Positions 15,319-24,901 of a stretch of DNA of 55,917 nucleotides are shown here, in pieces. Location of the stretch: the NCBI GenBank assembly GCA_903822205.1, contig CAIJOK010000113.1, positions 1 to 55,917 on the forward strand, read 5' to 3'. The position numbers were made by a program, and so were the translations under genes. The notes beneath the pieces were generated by a model. It was not told where the DNA came from, did not search any database, and worked only from the letters and a program-made list of their open reading frames with translations. Within the stretch, counting starts at the first letter, position 1; each line of letters starts with the position of its first letter. This DNA comes from an uncultured beta proteobacterium. Lineage in GTDB: Bacteria; Pseudomonadota; Gammaproteobacteria; Burkholderiales; Burkholderiaceae_C.

Positions 15319-16312
15319 GTCGTTCACCCTTCCAATTGAGGTCGTGACTCCTCAAACTCTTTTCAATTTTCAATGCATATTTTGCATTGTGCGTGCCATA
15401 CTGGCATTCAAAAATAGGCACACCGTCGATGGTGGCCTTGATGCGCGGCTGGCGCTCCAGCTCGATGAAGTCGCCGCGTTTCATCGCCAGGATTTGCTCT
15501 ATCGTGGTATCCGCGTAGGCCAGCTCGGCAACCAAAACCACCTCTGCGGCCTGAATCTCTTGCGTCAGTACGTTCACCCAGCGGCGATCCACCTCCATCG
15601 AATCGCCCTGGGTGGAGGAGTAGAGCACGTCGCGGATAGGCTCAAGCGTGGCATAAGGCATGCAAAAGTGGATAGACCCCGTGATCTCGCCGATTTCAAG
15701 CTGAAAAGACGTTGAAATAACGATCTCACTGGGCGTGGCAATGTTGGCAAACTGCGGCTGCATTTCGGACCGCTGGTATTCAAGCTCAAGCGGATAAATG
15801 CCCACCCAGGCTTTTTTGTATTCGTCAGTCACCACATCGACCATGCGATTGATGACGCGCTGCTCGGTAGCTGAAAAGTCACGGCCTTCGATGCGGGTTT
15901 GGTACTTGCCGATGCCGCCATACAAGGACTCGATCACCCCAAACACCAGCGAAGGCTCACAGACCACCAAACCGCTGCCGCGCAGCGGTCGGATCGCCAC
16001 AATGTTGAAATTGGTGGGCACGGCCAGCTCACGCAAAAAAGCGCTGTAGCGCTGCACGGTGACCGGCCCCACCGAAATTTCAGGGCTACGGCGAATAAAG
16101 TTGAACAAACCCACGCGCAGGTTGCGGGCAAAACGCTCATTGACGATTTCCATCGTGGGCATGCGCCCGCGAACAATGCGCTCTTGGCTGGAAATGTTGT
16201 AGGGACGAACCTCACCGGTCTCGTGAACCTCTTCGGCCAGTTTTTGGCTTTCGCCCGTGACCCCTTCAAGAAGTGCATCAACCTCTTCCTGGGACAGGAA
16301 AGATTCACTCAT
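15308..16312 (-). CDS. fliM: Flagellar motor switch protein FliM
   Basis: C-ring protein that binds phosphorylated CheY and sets rotation direction. 334 residues. The CheY-binding N-terminal segment is MSESFLSQEEVDALLEGV; the middle domain has a GGxG-type segment (YGGIGKYQTRIEGRDFSATE) and the C-terminal SpoA domain follows. The gene is separated from fliL by a 70 bp array of decamers that ends 13 bp before its start codon. Confidence 0.96.
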   Translation of the reverse strand: MSESFLSQEEVDALLEGVTGESQKLAEEVHETGEVRPYNISSQERIVRGRMPTMEIVNERFARNLRVGLFNFIRRSPEISVGPVTVQRYSAFLRELAVPTNFNIVAIRPLRGSGLVVCEPSLVFGVIESLYGGIGKYQTRIEGRDFSATEQRVINRMVDVVTDEYKKAWVGIYPLELEYQRSEMQPQFANIATPSEIVISTSFQLEIGEITGSIHFCMPYATLEPIRDVLYSSTQGDSMEVDRRWVNVLTQEIQAAEVVLVAELAYADTTIEQILAMKRGDFIELERQPRIKATIDGVPIFECQYGTHNAKYALKIEKSLRSHDLNWKGERHDN

Positions 16313-16324
16313 GGCAGATACCGA

Positions 16325-16394
16325 CGCTTGTCACCGTATGTCACCGTATGTAACCACTTATCACCATTTGTCACTATTTGTCACCATTTGTCAC
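16325..16394. repeat. Seven tandem decamers filling the fliL-fliM gap
   Basis: The consensus on the plus strand is CATTTGTCAC. Seven units run at exactly 10 bp from 16325 to 16394 with scattered changes (CGCTTGTCAC, CGTATGTCAC twice-like, CACTTATCAC, TATTTGTCAC). The last unit contains the fliL stop codon. The 10 bp phase places every unit on nearly the same face of the helix. It is not a CRISPR: units and spacing are too short. Confidence 0.93.
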
Positions 16395-17002
16395 TGAACG
16401 ATCAGGCTTGAAAACAACACCCCCACAACGGGGTAATCGACCACCGCACGCCGTCTGGTTTTTTTCTTTTTGCCCGGCGTTTCTACAGGCTCTGCGTCAC
16501 CGCCCCCAAAGGGCACCGAAGCCTCGCGCAAAATGTCCTCGATCAGCTTTTGCTTGCCCTCTGTCGACAACAGTTCTTCAGCGGTGCGCTGAGAGATCAG
16601 CATCAAAATCCCGCTGCGTATGGTGGGCAAATAGGCCTTGACGGTATCGACGGCGTGGGCATCGATCACCTCAAACGTGATGCCAAGCTGGGCCACTTTT
16701 TCACCACCAGGGTCAGCCAGATTCACCACCATGTTGTCAAGCGGCAGGTAAACAGGTGGCAGCTTGGAGCCGCCCGCAGCCACGTGAGCGGTCGCCGCCG
16801 GTGCGGCATGCGCAGCAGGAGCGGCCTCGCCACCCTCGCCTTCTGCTGCTGATGCCGCAGCGGCACTTTGCTTTTTGAAATACAAAACCCCCCCAAAACC
16901 CGCAAGAACAAGCACGAGGACGACACCGATGATGATGAACAGTTTGCTGTTGCTCTTGGCGGGGGCAGGTGCAGGGGCGGCCTCGGCGGGTTTACTTGCC
17001 AC
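16391..17002 (-). CDS. fliL: Flagellar basal body-associated protein FliL
   Basis: Membrane protein around the stator, 203 residues. A short Pro/Ala-rich cytoplasmic part is followed by a transmembrane helix at about 23-44 (LFIIIGVVLVLVLAGFGGVLYF), an Ala-rich linker and the periplasmic FliL domain (YLPLDNMVVNL to the region ending LLSTEGKQKLIEDIL). The GTG start at 17002 has AAGGA upstream. Its stop codon is embedded in a decamer array. Confidence 0.94.
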   Translation of the reverse strand: MASKPAEAAPAPAPAKSNSKLFIIIGVVLVLVLAGFGGVLYFKKQSAAAASAAEGEGGEAAPAAHAAPAATAHVAAGGSKLPPVYLPLDNMVVNLADPGGEKVAQLGITFEVIDAHAVDTVKAYLPTIRSGILMLISQRTAEELLSTEGKQKLIEDILREASVPFGGGDAEPVETPGKKKKTRRRAVVDYPVVGVLFSSLIVQ

Positions 17003-17072
17003 GGTGTTTCCTTAGGGGTATCAGGTGAATGGAACTTTTTGGATGGAGTCCGAGTCTAACTAAACAGAGAGA

Positions 17073-18674
17073 TTAAACAAAAAGGTCAAGCGACCGGCCC
17101 ACCGGACGTGCAAGGGACCGGTTGACGGACGCAGACAGAGGCACAGACGCAGCAGCAGCCAGGGCAGACCGTCTGGCCTGTTGCGACCGCTGGCGTGGGT
17201 CATCGCCGCCTGCGCTGTCACGGCCCGATGACCCCACTGACACGCCAACCAATTGCAGGCCCTCGCCTGACAACATGTCTTTAAGCTGGGAGGCCGCGCC
17301 CTCCAGTGCCTGACGAACCTCGGCCTGATCCGTCCTGAATCCAATCTGCGCTTGGTCGTTGTTGAGTGAAATGCTGACTTCGACAGGGTCTTTGCCAAAC
17401 CCGTCCAACGTCAGCTCTGCGTTTTGAATGCCCCCCTGGCTGGCCCAGTAACTGACCGTCTCAGCCACCCGGGTGTCAGCCACAGTGGCCTGCGGGGCAG
17501 ACACTTCATAGACCATGGGGCCTGCACCTGCACCGCCCACACCGGCCCCCATGGCAGCCTCCAGTCCCAGAGCCGATGACCCTGGTGACCCTATTGCAAT
17601 GCTTGCAGCCTGGGTGCGTTCATGCTGACGAAACCAAGCATCACCCGTGGCGGCTAAAGCACTGGTGATGTCAGATGCGGCCACAGCCACGGGTTGCTGG
17701 GCTGCTGTCTGTACCTGCTGAAGCTCTGCCGTGCCGATCAGCTTGGAATCAGCCTGTCCGGATGCTGCCCTGGCGTGCGCCTGGTGGCCCACAACACCGG
17801 CATGTACCGTGCCTGCGGGTTCAGCCAGGTACTCACCCTGACCTTGTGGTGCAAGCGATGACCAACCAGCCAAGTGGGCATCGCTGGCATTGCCGTCAGT
17901 GGCGGTTTGCAGCGGAGAGCCAGGGGGACGCTCACGGGCCATCTCGGCTGTACCCGTGGGTAAAGCAGATTCTGGGGCAAGCACGCCATCAACCAAAGCC
18001 ATGTCCGCCGGTGGCAAATCAGTGGCACGTTGTGCCGTGCTCACCCTTGAGGCATCGCTGCCGCTGGCGATCGACAGTGGGGAACCCGGGGTACGCACAC
18101 TGGCCAACGCGGCTGTACCGCCAGGCAAAGCAGCGTCCTGGGCGACCACGCCATCAGCCAAAACCGTGACTGCCGGTGGTATCCCTGTACCGACCGGTGG
18201 CGCAGCGTCCTGAGCGACCATGCCGGCAGTCAAAGTCAAAGCCACGCCCGCCGGTGGCAAATCAGTGGTCAGTTGTGTTGTGCCCTCTGCTGTGGTGAAC
18301 GAGGCCTGGGCAGCATCTGCGCCTGATGGCGAAGGGTCCGCAGTCGCCGCAGCGTCTTTGTCAGCCGCATGATCTGCGCTCTTGTCGGTCACTTTGTCCA
18401 CGTTCTTGTCCGCGTTCTTGTCCGTAGAGGATGCAGCAGATGAAGCGGACGAAGGGGTGTCTGCTTTTTTTTCAGCCTTTTTTTCGGCCTTTGCTTCAGC
18501 CTTGTTTTGCGCCTCTTTGGCAGAGAGCCTCTTCATTTCGGCGGCAAACCCGCTGTCGGTGCGGGGAGCCTCTGCGCCGCCCGGCGTTGATCCGTTGCGA
18601 TAGTTCGCCGATTTTTCAGCCGTTTTATCAACCCTTTTGTCCACCACCCGGGCAGGGCTTAGTTCAATACTCAT
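17073..18674 (-). CDS. fliK: Flagellar hook-length control protein FliK
   Basis: Secreted ruler that sets hook length and triggers the export specificity switch. 533 residues from the ATG at 18674; earlier codons of the open frame belong to fliJ. The N-terminal third is low complexity with many Asp-Lys pairs. The middle holds imperfect repeats of 45-65 residues, each with a form of LPPA...VDGV.A.....LP.GTA and a PGSPL. The C-terminal domain matches the FliK hook-binding fold (ELTLDGFGKDPVEVSISLNN and later residues). The start overlaps the fliJ end by 11 bp. N-terminal and middle regions vary freely in this family; the call rests on the C-terminus and position. Confidence 0.92.
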   Translation of the reverse strand: MSIELSPARVVDKRVDKTAEKSANYRNGSTPGGAEAPRTDSGFAAEMKRLSAKEAQNKAEAKAEKKAEKKADTPSSASSAASSTDKNADKNVDKVTDKSADHAADKDAAATADPSPSGADAAQASFTTAEGTTQLTTDLPPAGVALTLTAGMVAQDAAPPVGTGIPPAVTVLADGVVAQDAALPGGTAALASVRTPGSPLSIASGSDASRVSTAQRATDLPPADMALVDGVLAPESALPTGTAEMARERPPGSPLQTATDGNASDAHLAGWSSLAPQGQGEYLAEPAGTVHAGVVGHQAHARAASGQADSKLIGTAELQQVQTAAQQPVAVAASDITSALAATGDAWFRQHERTQAASIAIGSPGSSALGLEAAMGAGVGGAGAGPMVYEVSAPQATVADTRVAETVSYWASQGGIQNAELTLDGFGKDPVEVSISLNNDQAQIGFRTDQAEVRQALEGAASQLKDMLSGEGLQLVGVSVGSSGRDSAGGDDPRQRSQQARRSALAAAASVPLSASVNRSLARPVGRSLDLFV

Positions 18675-19143
18675 GTGCTTTCTCCTGATAGTCGTCAATG
18701 GACTGCATTTGACGGCGAAATTGCATCGCGGCAAACTCATCCATCTGTTTTTGGTCTCGCTTGTTGTGTCGCTGCAAAAGCTCTGCCTGTCTTTTGTCAA
18801 ACAGTTTTTGAAGGCTGGCCAATCGCAGCTCGGCCGCAACAACGGCCTGCCTTGCAACATCCACTTTGTGAACGGCGGCCAAAATCACGCCGTCTTGCAG
18901 CTTCATGGTTTGTTGCAAACGTTCCATGAACTGGTAGTGATGGTGCAACAACACCGGCGTGGTGCTGCGTTGCGCACCTTGTGTCAATCGCTGTCCGGTT
19001 TCGGTGGCGTATTGCTGCAACTGCTGCCGTTGTGCCAGGGCATGGCCATGTTCCTGCACAAGGTTTTGCCAGTGGCCTATCGCTTTGTCGCGCTGGATGT
19101 GAGCGAGATCCATGGCGACGGACAGACTTTGGAGAGCAGACAT
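18664..19143 (-). CDS. fliJ: Flagellar export chaperone FliJ
   Basis: Coiled-coil protein of the export ATPase complex, 159 residues, almost entirely helical and rich in Gln, Leu and charged residues. Sequence conservation is low; identity is supported by length, two long predicted helices and its place between fliI (6 bp upstream) and fliK (overlapping). Confidence 0.9.
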   Translation of the reverse strand: MSALQSLSVAMDLAHIQRDKAIGHWQNLVQEHGHALAQRQQLQQYATETGQRLTQGAQRSTTPVLLHHHYQFMERLQQTMKLQDGVILAAVHKVDVARQAVVAAELRLASLQKLFDKRQAELLQRHNKRDQKQMDEFAAMQFRRQMQSIDDYQEKAHEY

Positions 19144-19149
19144 GGCAAA

Positions 19150-20601
19150 CTACCCCCGCATGCCCCGAGGCGATGCTTGCAACACACCGCCCATGGCCTG
19201 TACGCTTTGGTCCAGCATAGCGGACTCTTCCATGCCTTGGCGCAAAAACTGCCCCATGCCGTCCTGAAGTGCGATGGCTTCATCCAAAGCAGGGTCTGAC
19301 CCCTGCACATAGGCTCCGATCTGGATCAGATCACGGCCTTTTTCGTAGCGGGAATAAATGGCCTTGAACCGTCTGGCCATCTCAAAATGCTCACGCGACA
19401 CCACGTTGTGCATCACCCTTGATGCCGATTGTTCAATGTCGATGGCCGGAAAGTGACCCGACTCTGCCAGGCCACGCGACAGCACGATATGCCCGTCCAG
19501 AATGGCCCGTGCGGCATCGGCGATGGGGTCTTGCTGGTCGTCGCCCTCGGTCAAAACGGTATAAAACGCGGTGATCGACCCTACGCCCCCCAGGCCATTG
19601 CCGCTGCGCTCGACCAACTGTGGCAGTTTGGCAAAGCATGAAGGAGGATAGCCTTTGGTGGCGGGCGGTTCTCCGATGGCCAGCGCAATTTCACGCTGTG
19701 CCATGGCGTAACGCGTCAGTGAGTCCATCAGCAGCAGAACATGCTGGCCCTTGTCCCTGAAGCTCTCGGCCACCGCCGTGGCATAAGCCGCCCCCTGCAA
19801 GCGCAGCAAAGGCGGAGCGTCAGCCGGTGCGGCCACCACCACAGCCCTGGCACGGCCCTCTGCGCCCAAAATGTCCTCGATGAACTCTTTGACCTCGCGT
19901 CCGCGTTCGCCGATCAGCCCCACCACGATCACGTCAGCCTGGGTGTAGCGCGCCATCATGCCCATTAGCACACTTTTGCCCACACCAGAGCCTGCAAACA
20001 GCCCCAGACGCTGCCCGCGGCCCACGGTCAACAGCGCGTTGATGGCGCGAATGCCGGTATCGAGCGTGTGGCGTACGGGGTCACGATCCATGGCGTTGAT
20101 GGGACGGCGGTCCATGGGGCGCGAGACCACGTTCAGCACAGGCCCCTGGTAGTCCATGGGTATGCCTTGGGCATCGACCACGCGCCCCAGCAGGCCGTCG
20201 CCCAATGGCAGCCGCAGCACCCCATAGCCCGCCGCACGGTCCACCCGCCTGCGCTCGCCCAGACGAGGCACCGTGACGTAGGCGGGGGCGGACTCGACAC
20301 TGGCACCGCTGGACAGGCCGTGAACATCGCCGGCCGGCATCAACAAAGCGCGGTCATGCGAAAACCCCACCACCTCAACCAGCACAGGCGGCTGCGACGG
20401 CTGGGTGACCAGACACTGCGACCCTACCGGCACCCGTATGCCCACAGCCTCAAGCACCAGGCCGGTCAGGCGCGTCAGGGTGCCGCGAACCTCAAGCGAT
20501 GTGCCCGTTTGCACGTGTTTCTTGGCATCTGCCAAAAAAGTGTGCCATTGCAAGTGCGTGTCAGGATGCGTATCAGGATGCGTGTCAGACAGGGCTGTCA
20601 T
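19150..20601 (-). CDS. fliI: Flagellum-specific ATP synthase-like export ATPase FliI
   Basis: Hexameric ATPase that prepares export substrates. About 483 residues from the ATG at 20601 (an upstream ATG at 20637 lies deep inside fliH). The Walker [12 protein letters not shown] is near residue 200, followed by [20 protein letters not shown] and [20 protein letters not shown]. The start codes for a period-4 peptide [11 protein letters not shown] from a 12 bp DNA repeat that lies in the overlap with fliH, where the other frame reads IHQDAHHD. Confidence 0.96.
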   Translation of the reverse strand: MTALSDTHPDTHPDTHLQWHTFLADAKKHVQTGTSLEVRGTLTRLTGLVLEAVGIRVPVGSQCLVTQPSQPPVLVEVVGFSHDRALLMPAGDVHGLSSGASVESAPAYVTVPRLGERRRVDRAAGYGVLRLPLGDGLLGRVVDAQGIPMDYQGPVLNVVSRPMDRRPINAMDRDPVRHTLDTGIRAINALLTVGRGQRLGLFAGSGVGKSVLMGMMARYTQADVIVVGLIGERGREVKEFIEDILGAEGRARAVVVAAPADAPPLLRLQGAAYATAVAESFRDKGQHVLLLMDSLTRYAMAQREIALAIGEPPATKGYPPSCFAKLPQLVERSGNGLGGVGSITAFYTVLTEGDDQQDPIADAARAILDGHIVLSRGLAESGHFPAIDIEQSASRVMHNVVSREHFEMARRFKAIYSRYEKGRDLIQIGAYVQGSDPALDEAIALQDGMGQFLRQGMEESAMLDQSVQAMGGVLQASPRGMRG

Positions 20602-21343
20602 GATGAGCGTCTTGATGAATGTCTTGAGCAGCGTCATGGGGAGTGTCCCAGGCCGTGTTCAAGCCAAGATTAGCCACAGCACGCTGCCACCGTTTGGACA
20701 CCGTGCCATCCACCACCGTGCCGGATGATTCAACCAGACAACCGCCCGGCAAGACAGCCGCATCGCTGACCAAGGTGAGCGACATGCCCGCAAATGCGTC
20801 ATGAACGATCTCTTTGAGCATCTGGGCATCTGTGGGATGCAGACGCACCACAGCGCTTTTGTGTTGCAGTCCCAACAAACCCAAAGCCTCTCGCAGCACT
20901 GGCAGCACGGCATGGGGGTCTATCGACAGTTCTCGGCGCAACACCTGCCGTGCCAATTCACAGGCCAGTTCAAGCACATCCTGGGCCATGGTCTGTTCGG
21001 CCTCATCGACACGGGACTGTGCAGATGACAGCACGGCCGCCAATTGGTCGCCGGTCTGCCGGGCCATGTTGGCCATAAAGTCGTCCATCTGGCGGCGGGT
21101 CTCCACCTGAACCTGGGCGCGGCCCTGGGCACTGCCCCGCGTGGTTCCCTGGGCCATACCGGCATCAAAGCCCGCCTGGTAAGCCTGTTGCTCGCTGGCT
21201 TGTTTTTGAGCCTCGGCATCGGCCAGGGCGATGGCCCTTTGGCGATCGGCCAATAACTGGGCGGCCGTGTCAATGGCCCCAAAGCGCCATTGCTCAACGG
21301 CTTCGATCTCTTCACCGGGGATAAAACGTGTGTAGTTTTTCAT
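20585..21343 (-). CDS. fliH: Flagellar assembly protein FliH
   Basis: Negative regulator and membrane adaptor of the FliI ATPase, 252 residues from the ATG at 21343 ([22 protein letters not shown] at 21349 also in frame). A long helical region with Ala/Gln-rich heptads (about 25-110) precedes the conserved C-terminal domain with [18 protein letters not shown] 15 bp duplication between fliG and fliH repeats the last fliG codon and stop. It overlaps fliI by 17 bp. Confidence 0.94.
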   Translation of the reverse strand: MKNYTRFIPGEEIEAVEQWRFGAIDTAAQLLADRQRAIALADAEAQKQASEQQAYQAGFDAGMAQGTTRGSAQGRAQVQVETRRQMDDFMANMARQTGDQLAAVLSSAQSRVDEAEQTMAQDVLELACELARQVLRRELSIDPHAVLPVLREALGLLGLQHKSAVVRLHPTDAQMLKEIVHDAFAGMSLTLVSDAAVLPGGCLVESSGTVVDGTVSKRWQRAVANLGLNTAWDTPHDAAQDIHQDAHHDSPV

Positions 21344-21370
21344 GGTCAAACGCAGTTACACCAAACGCAG

Positions 21371-22372
21371 TTACACCATGGCATCGCCAGCGCCACCACC
21401 GATCACGATCGATCCCTCGTCGGCCAGGCGGCGAACCGTCTTCAAAATTTCTTTTTGTTGGGCCTCCACCTCGGACAGCCGCATGGGGCCACGGGACTCC
21501 AGGTCTTCGCGCAATGACTCTGCCGCACGGGTGGACATATTGGACAAAAATTTCTCCTTCAATTCAGGCTGTGCGCCTTTAAGCGCCACGATCAGCACGT
21601 CAGACGAGATCTCTTTGAGCACCGTCTGAATGGCCTTGTCGTCCAGTTTGATGACATCGTCAAAGACGAACATTTTGTCCATGATTTTTTGGGCCAGGTC
21701 GGGGTCATGGTTGCGGATGGACTCGATCACCGTGCCCTCAATGGCCGTACCTAACAAATTGATCATCTCGGCTGCAGACTTGATACCACCCAACGATGAT
21801 TTGCGCATCTTGTCGCCCCCTGACAAAACCTTGAACAAAACTTCATTCAGATCCTTGAGGGCAGACGGCTGAATACCCTCCATGGTGGCCACCCGCAACA
21901 TGACCTCGTTGCGCTGGCGCTCTGCAAAAAATTTCAAAATCTCGGCCGCTTGGTCAAAGTCCAGATGCACCAAGATGGCTGCAACGATCTGCGGGTGTTC
22001 GTTGCGTAAAAGCTCGGCCACGGACGAGGGGTCCATCCACTTCAGGCTCTCAATGCCCGAGACATCACCGCCTTGCAATATCCGATCGATCAGCAGCGCA
22101 GCCTTGTCGTCGCCCAATGCGCGCTTGAGCACCGACCGAACGTAGTCGCCAGAGTTGGACACCAACAGGCTTTGCGCCGCAGCGATGGCCGTGAACTTGT
22201 CGACCACCTCGGCCACCCGCTCACGCGTGACAGCCCGGGTCTTGGCGATGGCTTCGCCCAGTTTTTGAACCTCTTTGGGCGACAGGTGTTTGAAGACCTC
22301 GGCGGCTTCTTCCTCGCCCAAAGACATCATCAAAATGGCAGCGTCTTCAAGTCCATCAGTTTGTTGTGCCAT
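21371..22372 (-). CDS. fliG: Flagellar motor switch protein FliG
   Basis: C-ring protein that interacts with the stator MotA. 333 residues with all three FliG domains. The N-terminal FliF-binding part includes AAILMMSLGEEEAAEVFKHL, the middle has the EHPQ motif in LLRNEHPQIVAAILVHLD, and the C-terminal domain carries the charged ridge FVFDDVIKLDDKAIQTVL. It is separated from fliF by a 170 bp gap containing a decamer array and a short GGGC/GCCC hairpin. Confidence 0.97.
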   Translation of the reverse strand: MAQQTDGLEDAAILMMSLGEEEAAEVFKHLSPKEVQKLGEAIAKTRAVTRERVAEVVDKFTAIAAAQSLLVSNSGDYVRSVLKRALGDDKAALLIDRILQGGDVSGIESLKWMDPSSVAELLRNEHPQIVAAILVHLDFDQAAEILKFFAERQRNEVMLRVATMEGIQPSALKDLNEVLFKVLSGGDKMRKSSLGGIKSAAEMINLLGTAIEGTVIESIRNHDPDLAQKIMDKMFVFDDVIKLDDKAIQTVLKEISSDVLIVALKGAQPELKEKFLSNMSTRAAESLREDLESRGPMRLSEVEAQQKEILKTVRRLADEGSIVIGGGAGDAMV

Positions 22373-22542
22373 GGCGCGATCGTCCGGTTAAATTGTAAAA
22401 AAGTTATTGACGCTATCTGTATGGCCTGACAGGGCATCATAGCCCGTCAATACTGCATATAAAGCATGCATTCAGGTTGATAAATTGTATAAAACTTATT
22501 ACTGTTTATGACTCTTTATGACTCTTTATGACTGTTTGCATG
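22373..22542 (-). promoter_or_regulatory. Long fliF-fliG gap with shared 14-mer and hairpin
   Basis: This is one of only two long gaps inside the operon. It contains AATAAGTTTTATAC (22500-22487 on the minus strand), identical to a site in the fliP-fliQ gap. It also holds a GGGC-TATGAT-GCCC hairpin near 22430-22445 and AT-rich sequence before the fliG ATG. An internal promoter or processing site is plausible; I could not define good -35/-10 boxes. Confidence 0.35.
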
Positions 22543-22544
22543 TC
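22495..22544. repeat. Decamer tandem array at the 3' end of fliF
   Basis: TTTATGACTC at 22505 and 22515 and TTTATGACTG at 22525 are flanked by degenerate units CTTATTACTG and TTTGCATGTC. The period is 10 throughout. As in the fliL-fliM array, the edge of the array overlaps the stop codon of the upstream gene. Confidence 0.88.
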
Positions 22545-24258
22545 AGTTTGGAGGCTCGCCGTTGATCCACGTCTTGACAATGTTGGCCACGGCTGCGGGG
22601 TTGTCGCGGGTCAGTCTGCGGGCTTCTTCCAGGGCCAGTTCGGCAGGCGTGAGTTCGGCAGGCTGGCCACTGGACTTACCCGGCGCGGTCAGCAGGGGAC
22701 GATCAGGCTCTTCACCCTCGATAGCGTCCAGTTGTCCGGCCTGTTCAGACTCTGATGCCGACACCGGTACGGGCACAGGCTGAGCCATGACCTTCAGGGC
22801 AGGTCGCACAGCCCCCAGCAGCACCAGGGCAGCCAGCAGCAGCGTACCCAGCGGCCAGGCCAGGGTGCGTGCCCAGTCCAAAACCTCGGGGCGTTGCCAG
22901 AACGGCAGCGCAAGCTCAGTGGGTTTGTCGCTGGTAAACGGCGCATTCATCACATTGACCGAGTCGCCACGGTCTTTGCTAAAGCCGATCGTCTCGCGCA
23001 CCAGTGCGGTCATTTTCTCCAGTTGAATGTCGCTGATGGCGGCGGTGGTGATCTTGCCCTTGGCATCGGTGACAGGCTGGTGGTTGATGACCACTGCCGC
23101 GCTCAGGCGCTTGACCATGCCGGTACTGCCGCGTACCACGCGCACCGTTTTATCGACTTCGTAGTTGACGATGGACTCGCGTCGTCCGCCGTTGCCCAAG
23201 GCCGATGACGCTGCGCCTGCCGCCACCAGGGGCTGGGCCACGCCATTGATAGCCGTGCTGGCAGGGCCGGGGGGCTGGTTGGACGCTGCGCCCGGAATGC
23301 CGGTCGGTGGGTTGTTGGCCAGATTGCCGTTGTTGCTCTCCAGCGTTTGCTGGCTGCGAACCACACCTGCGTCCGGGGTTTGGTTGGGTTTGAACAGCTC
23401 GGAGGTCTGCTCCGTCTGCGAAAAATCAAGCTCTGCCGTCACCTGCGCCCTGATGTTCTGGCGGCCCACCACGGGTTCGAGGATGTCCAGAATGCGGCTG
23501 GTATAAAGCTGCTCGACCTGCTGCACGTACTGCAGTTGCTGGGCATCAAAACCCAGACCGTTGGCCATATCGGGCGGGGTGGACAGCAGTTTGCCGGTGT
23601 CGTCCAGCACGCTGACCAGTTTGGGGTCCATCTCAGGGACACTGGACGATACCAGGTGAATGATGCCAGCCAATTGCGACCTGTCCAGGGCACGTCCGGC
23701 ATTCATGCTGACCACCACCGATGCCGACGGCCTTTGCTGGTCACGAAAGAACCCGTTTTGGTTGGGCAGCGCCAGATGCACCCGTGCGCTCTGCACCGAT
23801 GCCAGGGTCTGGATGGTGCGGGTCAGTTCGCCCTCCAGGCCACGTTGAAACGTCAGACGCTCCTGAAACTGCGTCATGCCAAAGCGGTTGGCCGTGTCCA
23901 TCAGCTCAAAGCCCGTGACCGCGCCTTTGGGCAGACCCTGCGAGGCCAGTTTGAGGCGAGCGTCATAGACCATGTTGGCAGGCACCATGATGGTACTGCC
24001 GCCTGCCGAATACTGGTAGGGCACATTCATCTGCGTCAGTTGGGCCACGATGGCACCGCCATCTTTGTCGGCCAGGTTGGCGTACAGCACCCGCCATTCG
24101 GCTTGGCGGCCCATCACCATACCGACCAAGGCGATCATGACCAACAGGACGGCACCGACACCCAGGCGAATTTTTTGAGCGCGTTCCAGGCCAGCCAGAC
24201 GCTGAATGAGCGTGGGGTTGATGGGAATGGCGGCAGGAACAGTAACGGCGGCGTTCAT
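22543..24258 (-). CDS. fliF: Flagellar MS-ring protein FliF
   Basis: Forms the membrane-embedded MS ring. 571 residues with transmembrane helices near residues 31-52 and 445-470. The ring-building motifs run from EWRVLYANLADKDGGAI onward, there is a long Asn/Pro/Ala-rich insertion around 300-345, and the cytoplasmic FliG-binding tail is at the extreme C-terminus (TRDNPAAVANIVKTWI). First gene of the minus-strand operon, divergent from fliE. Confidence 0.97.
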   Translation of the reverse strand: MNAAVTVPAAIPINPTLIQRLAGLERAQKIRLGVGAVLLVMIALVGMVMGRQAEWRVLYANLADKDGGAIVAQLTQMNVPYQYSAGGSTIMVPANMVYDARLKLASQGLPKGAVTGFELMDTANRFGMTQFQERLTFQRGLEGELTRTIQTLASVQSARVHLALPNQNGFFRDQQRPSASVVVSMNAGRALDRSQLAGIIHLVSSSVPEMDPKLVSVLDDTGKLLSTPPDMANGLGFDAQQLQYVQQVEQLYTSRILDILEPVVGRQNIRAQVTAELDFSQTEQTSELFKPNQTPDAGVVRSQQTLESNNGNLANNPPTGIPGAASNQPPGPASTAINGVAQPLVAAGAASSALGNGGRRESIVNYEVDKTVRVVRGSTGMVKRLSAAVVINHQPVTDAKGKITTAAISDIQLEKMTALVRETIGFSKDRGDSVNVMNAPFTSDKPTELALPFWQRPEVLDWARTLAWPLGTLLLAALVLLGAVRPALKVMAQPVPVPVSASESEQAGQLDAIEGEEPDRPLLTAPGKSSGQPAELTPAELALEEARRLTRDNPAAVANIVKTWINGEPPN

Positions 24259-24293
24259 GGAGATTTCAGTGTTCAGGAAGCAGTGGCTCTCTT

Positions 24294-24320
24294 GGACTAT
24301 TTGGCCTATTTGGACTATTT
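24294..24320. repeat. 9 bp tandem repeat in the fliF-fliE divergent gap
   Basis: GGACTATTT, GGCCTATTT and GGACTATTT follow at period 9, about 35 bp upstream of the fliF ATG. The rest of the 216 bp divergent gap (24259-24474) must hold both promoters, but I could not identify convincing sigma-28, sigma-54 or sigma-70 boxes. Confidence 0.85.
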
Positions 24321-24474
24321 GGCATGAGGAGAATTATGAAAACAACGCATTAAAACATTAGCTCGAAAAGACCGGTGTTTACGGCTCACTTCAAATTTAT
24401 GTTTTGGACACAGCGCCATTAGCATCCGTTCAACCCCCTCTCATGAAACCCCTGACAACCGTGGATGATCCAGC

Positions 24475-24792
24475 ATGAACCTGAGACTAACCCCCAACAC
24501 CATGCCTGCGGCTGTCCGCCCCTCCATGGCATCAGGACTGTCGCCCAGACCCGCTGGCGGCGCATCGACGGGCGGGTTTGGTGTGGCCCTCAAGGATGCC
24601 TTGACATCGGTCAGTGCAGCCCAAAACGATGCCAGCCGCTTGCAGCGCGAAGTTCAACTGGAAAACCCCAAGGTTAGCCTAGAAGAAACCATGGTGGCCA
24701 TCCAAAAAGCCCAGATCGGATTTCAATCCACCCTGCACGTCAGAAACCGCATGGTGCAAGCCTACACGGACATCATGAACATGCAGGTTTAA
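24475..24792 (+). CDS. fliE: Flagellar hook-basal body protein FliE
   Basis: Joins the MS ring to the rod. 105 residues; a variable N-terminus followed by the conserved C-terminal half [20 protein letters not shown] and [18 protein letters not shown], ending [15 protein letters not shown]. Divergent from fliF, the E. coli arrangement. Confidence 0.96.
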   Translation: MNLRLTPNTMPAAVRPSMASGLSPRPAGGASTGGFGVALKDALTSVSAAQNDASRLQREVQLENPKVSLEETMVAIQKAQIGFQSTLHVRNRMVQAYTDIMNMQV

Positions 24793-24901
24793 ATTTTATA
24801 GCGTCTGTCAGACGGTGCCATACACCATAATCCGCCTCTTGTTTATCAGCATGGTGTCCACAGTTGCTCACAGTTACCCGCACGGCCTGCATAGTTTGAA
24901 T

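Noticed and set aside
16325-16394. CRISPR-like array
   Set aside because: Units are 10 bp with no unique spacers and no cas genes nearby; a simple tandem array.
24259-24474. Sigma-54 or sigma-28 promoters in the fliF-fliE divergent gap
   Set aside because: TGGCA occurs once but without the TTGC partner at the right spacing, and no TAAA-N15-GCCGATAA-like site was seen.
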